From assembly GCA_020634335.1 (NCBI GenBank), contig JACKBY010000021.1, positions 1-60,668 on the forward strand: DNA of 60,668 nucleotides, in the 5' to 3' direction. The stretch is from Promineifilum sp. GTDB taxonomy: Bacteria > Chloroflexota > Anaerolineae > Promineifilales > Promineifilaceae. Below, in pieces: positions 59,739-60,668 of this stretch (its first letter is position 1; every line of letters starts with the position of its first letter). Under the pieces are notes generated by a model that saw only the letters and a list, made by a program, of their open reading frames with translations, was not told where the DNA came from and made no database searches. The position numbers and the translations under genes are program-made.

Positions 59739-60167
59739 ATGAAAACTTACGTAACCAAACCTGCGGAAATTGAGCGCGCTTGGTACGTGGTGGATGCCGA
59801 AGGGCAGACGTTAGGCCGTCTGGCGTCGAGTATCGCGACGATTCTGAAGGGCAAGCATAAGCCGATCTATAGTCCCGCTGTGGATTGCGGCGATTTCGTG
59901 ATCGTGTTGAATGCCGACAAAGTCGCCGTCACCGGCCGCCGTTTGGAGCAGAAAAAATACTACCGCCACTCGCTCTATATCGGGGGATTAAAAGAGATCA
60001 CCCTGCGTGATCAGATGCAGAAGTATCCCGAACGAGTGATCGAGTCGGCCGTGCGCGGTATGTTGCCGAAGAACGCCCTCGGCCGCAAAATGTTCAAGAA
60101 GTTGAAAGTCTACGCCGGTAATGAGCATCCTCACCAGGCGCAGCTGCCACAGCCGTTGGAGCTTTAG
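59739..60167 (+). CDS. rplM: 50S ribosomal protein L13
   Basis: The 142-residue early assembly protein has ERAWYVVDAEGQTLGRLAS and AVRGMLPKNALGRKMFKKLK. GGAGGAATGAG precedes the ATG. Confidence 0.96.
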   Translation: MKTYVTKPAEIERAWYVVDAEGQTLGRLASSIATILKGKHKPIYSPAVDCGDFVIVLNADKVAVTGRRLEQKKYYRHSLYIGGLKEITLRDQMQKYPERVIESAVRGMLPKNALGRKMFKKLKVYAGNEHPHQAQLPQPLEL

Positions 60168-60203
60168 AACACCGGATCATCCGACCGGTAAGAGGTATCA
60201 ATT

Positions 60204-60611
60204 ATGAGCGAATATTTCGAGGGAATCGGCCGACGCAAAGAAGCATCCGCCCGCGTGCGCATCTACTTTCGCGACGCGGCGCAGGAAGAAGGCCCAACAT
60301 TTTACGTCAACGATAAGCCGGTTCAGGAATTCTTCCCGCGCTATGGGGACTACCAGACGCTCATCGGCCCGCTGGAAGATAGCGGCCTCATGGGTAAGGT
60401 GGACGTGACCGTACTGGTGCAGGGTGGCGGCATCACCGGCCAAACCAGCGCCGTCCGGTTGGGCCTGGCTCGCGCCCTCGTCAAGTATGACGAGAATCTG
60501 CGCACGCCATTGCGCGCCGGCGACCACCTGACCCGGGATGCGCGCGTGAAGGAACGCAAAAAGCCGGGACTCAAGCGCGCCCGCAAGGCCCCGACCTATA
60601 CCAAGCGCTAA
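60204..60611 (+). CDS. rpsI: 30S ribosomal protein S9
   Basis: The 135-residue protein reaches the P site by its C-terminal tail. EGIGRRKEASARVRIYF, GQTSAVRLGLARALVKYD and the end APTYTKR are typical. AAGAGG lies before the ATG. It follows rplM by 36 nt and is the last gene in the window. Confidence 0.96.
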   Translation: MSEYFEGIGRRKEASARVRIYFRDAAQEEGPTFYVNDKPVQEFFPRYGDYQTLIGPLEDSGLMGKVDVTVLVQGGGITGQTSAVRLGLARALVKYDENLRTPLRAGDHLTRDARVKERKKPGLKRARKAPTYTKR

Positions 60612-60613
60612 CT

Positions 60614-60668
60614 CTCGCTTTTGGCGAGACTTGGCGGGGTTGCGTGCTGCCAACGCAGCGGCGCAACC
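60614..60668 (+). terminator. Hairpins after rpsI, reaching the window end
   Basis: CTCGC/GCGAG (60614-60628) is a small stem. A larger one follows: GGTTGCG (60638-60644) with CGCAACC (60662-60668), enclosing GCTGC-CAAC-GCAGC. The window ends at its last base, so a T-run cannot be checked. It would suit a terminator or the start of an RNA. Confidence 0.45.

Overview
The window is a bacterial chromosome segment of about 60.7 kb, moderately GC-rich and densely coding, with no insertion sequence, prophage, CRISPR array or integrase that I can see. The most likely source is a member of the Chloroflexota, near the Anaerolineae or Ardenticatenia. This rests on recalled family features, not on a search: an A2-type caa3 oxidase, an EF-Tu with GHRDYIKNM in place of the usual GHADY/GHVDY, RNase Y with RecX and RecA, and a large insertion in RpoB. 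Most genes start with ATG, but TTG and GTG starts placed by clear Shine-Dalgarno sites are common (rpsL, rpsD, rpoA, rplC, rpsC).

Region 1 (1-9.5 kb) begins with the 3' end of a sigma-70-family factor and a multi-TM protein of unknown function. An aerobic respiration block follows: CoxB with a fused cytochrome c domain, CoxA, subunit IV, subunit III, CtaG and SURF1. CoxA has the YSHPxV motif of A2-type haem-copper oxidases. A membrane transglutaminase (TgpA-like) comes next.

Region 2 (9.6-27.3 kb) is mixed. The + strand carries a GAF-PAS-adenylate cyclase, an aldo/keto reductase, a GNAT acetyltransferase, a pterin dehydratase and ornithine carbamoyltransferase. The - strand carries an envelope cluster (flippase-like protein, GT4, methyltransferase, AI-2E transporter), 3-hydroxyacyl-CoA dehydrogenase, recA, recX-rny, a Crp-type regulator, an M3 oligopeptidase and an initiator tRNA-Met. 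The cyclase (Lys/Asp substrate signature) and the Crp-type protein (GE...RTA cyclic-nucleotide pocket) could form a cAMP circuit, but that is inference.

Region 3 (27.3-34.9 kb) has a TPP riboswitch with promoter, aptamer and terminator in front of a complete thiBPQ-type thiamine transporter. It continues with an M50 protease preceded by a possible 20-codon leader peptide, an HD hydrolase, a prephenate-dehydrogenase-like protein and a second GT4.

Region 4 (34.9-60.7 kb) is the information-processing super-cluster: rpoB; then rpsL-rpsG-fusA-tuf; then the whole S10-spc-alpha set from rpsJ to rplQ; then truA-rplM-rpsI. rpoC does not follow rpoB, and map and infA are absent between adk and rpmJ. 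rpoB has a near-consensus promoter inside the preceding gene and a terminator-like hairpin in its leader. Leader stems also lie before rpsD and rpoA. RpoB carries an insertion of about 150 residues built of tandem repeats, and L29 has a 74-residue C-terminal extension.

I found no obvious new defence or mobile system. The best candidates for something undescribed are the RpoB repeat insertion, the extended L29, the near-perfect palindrome on the cyclase start codon, the M50 leader peptide, and a set of leaderless-type promoters.
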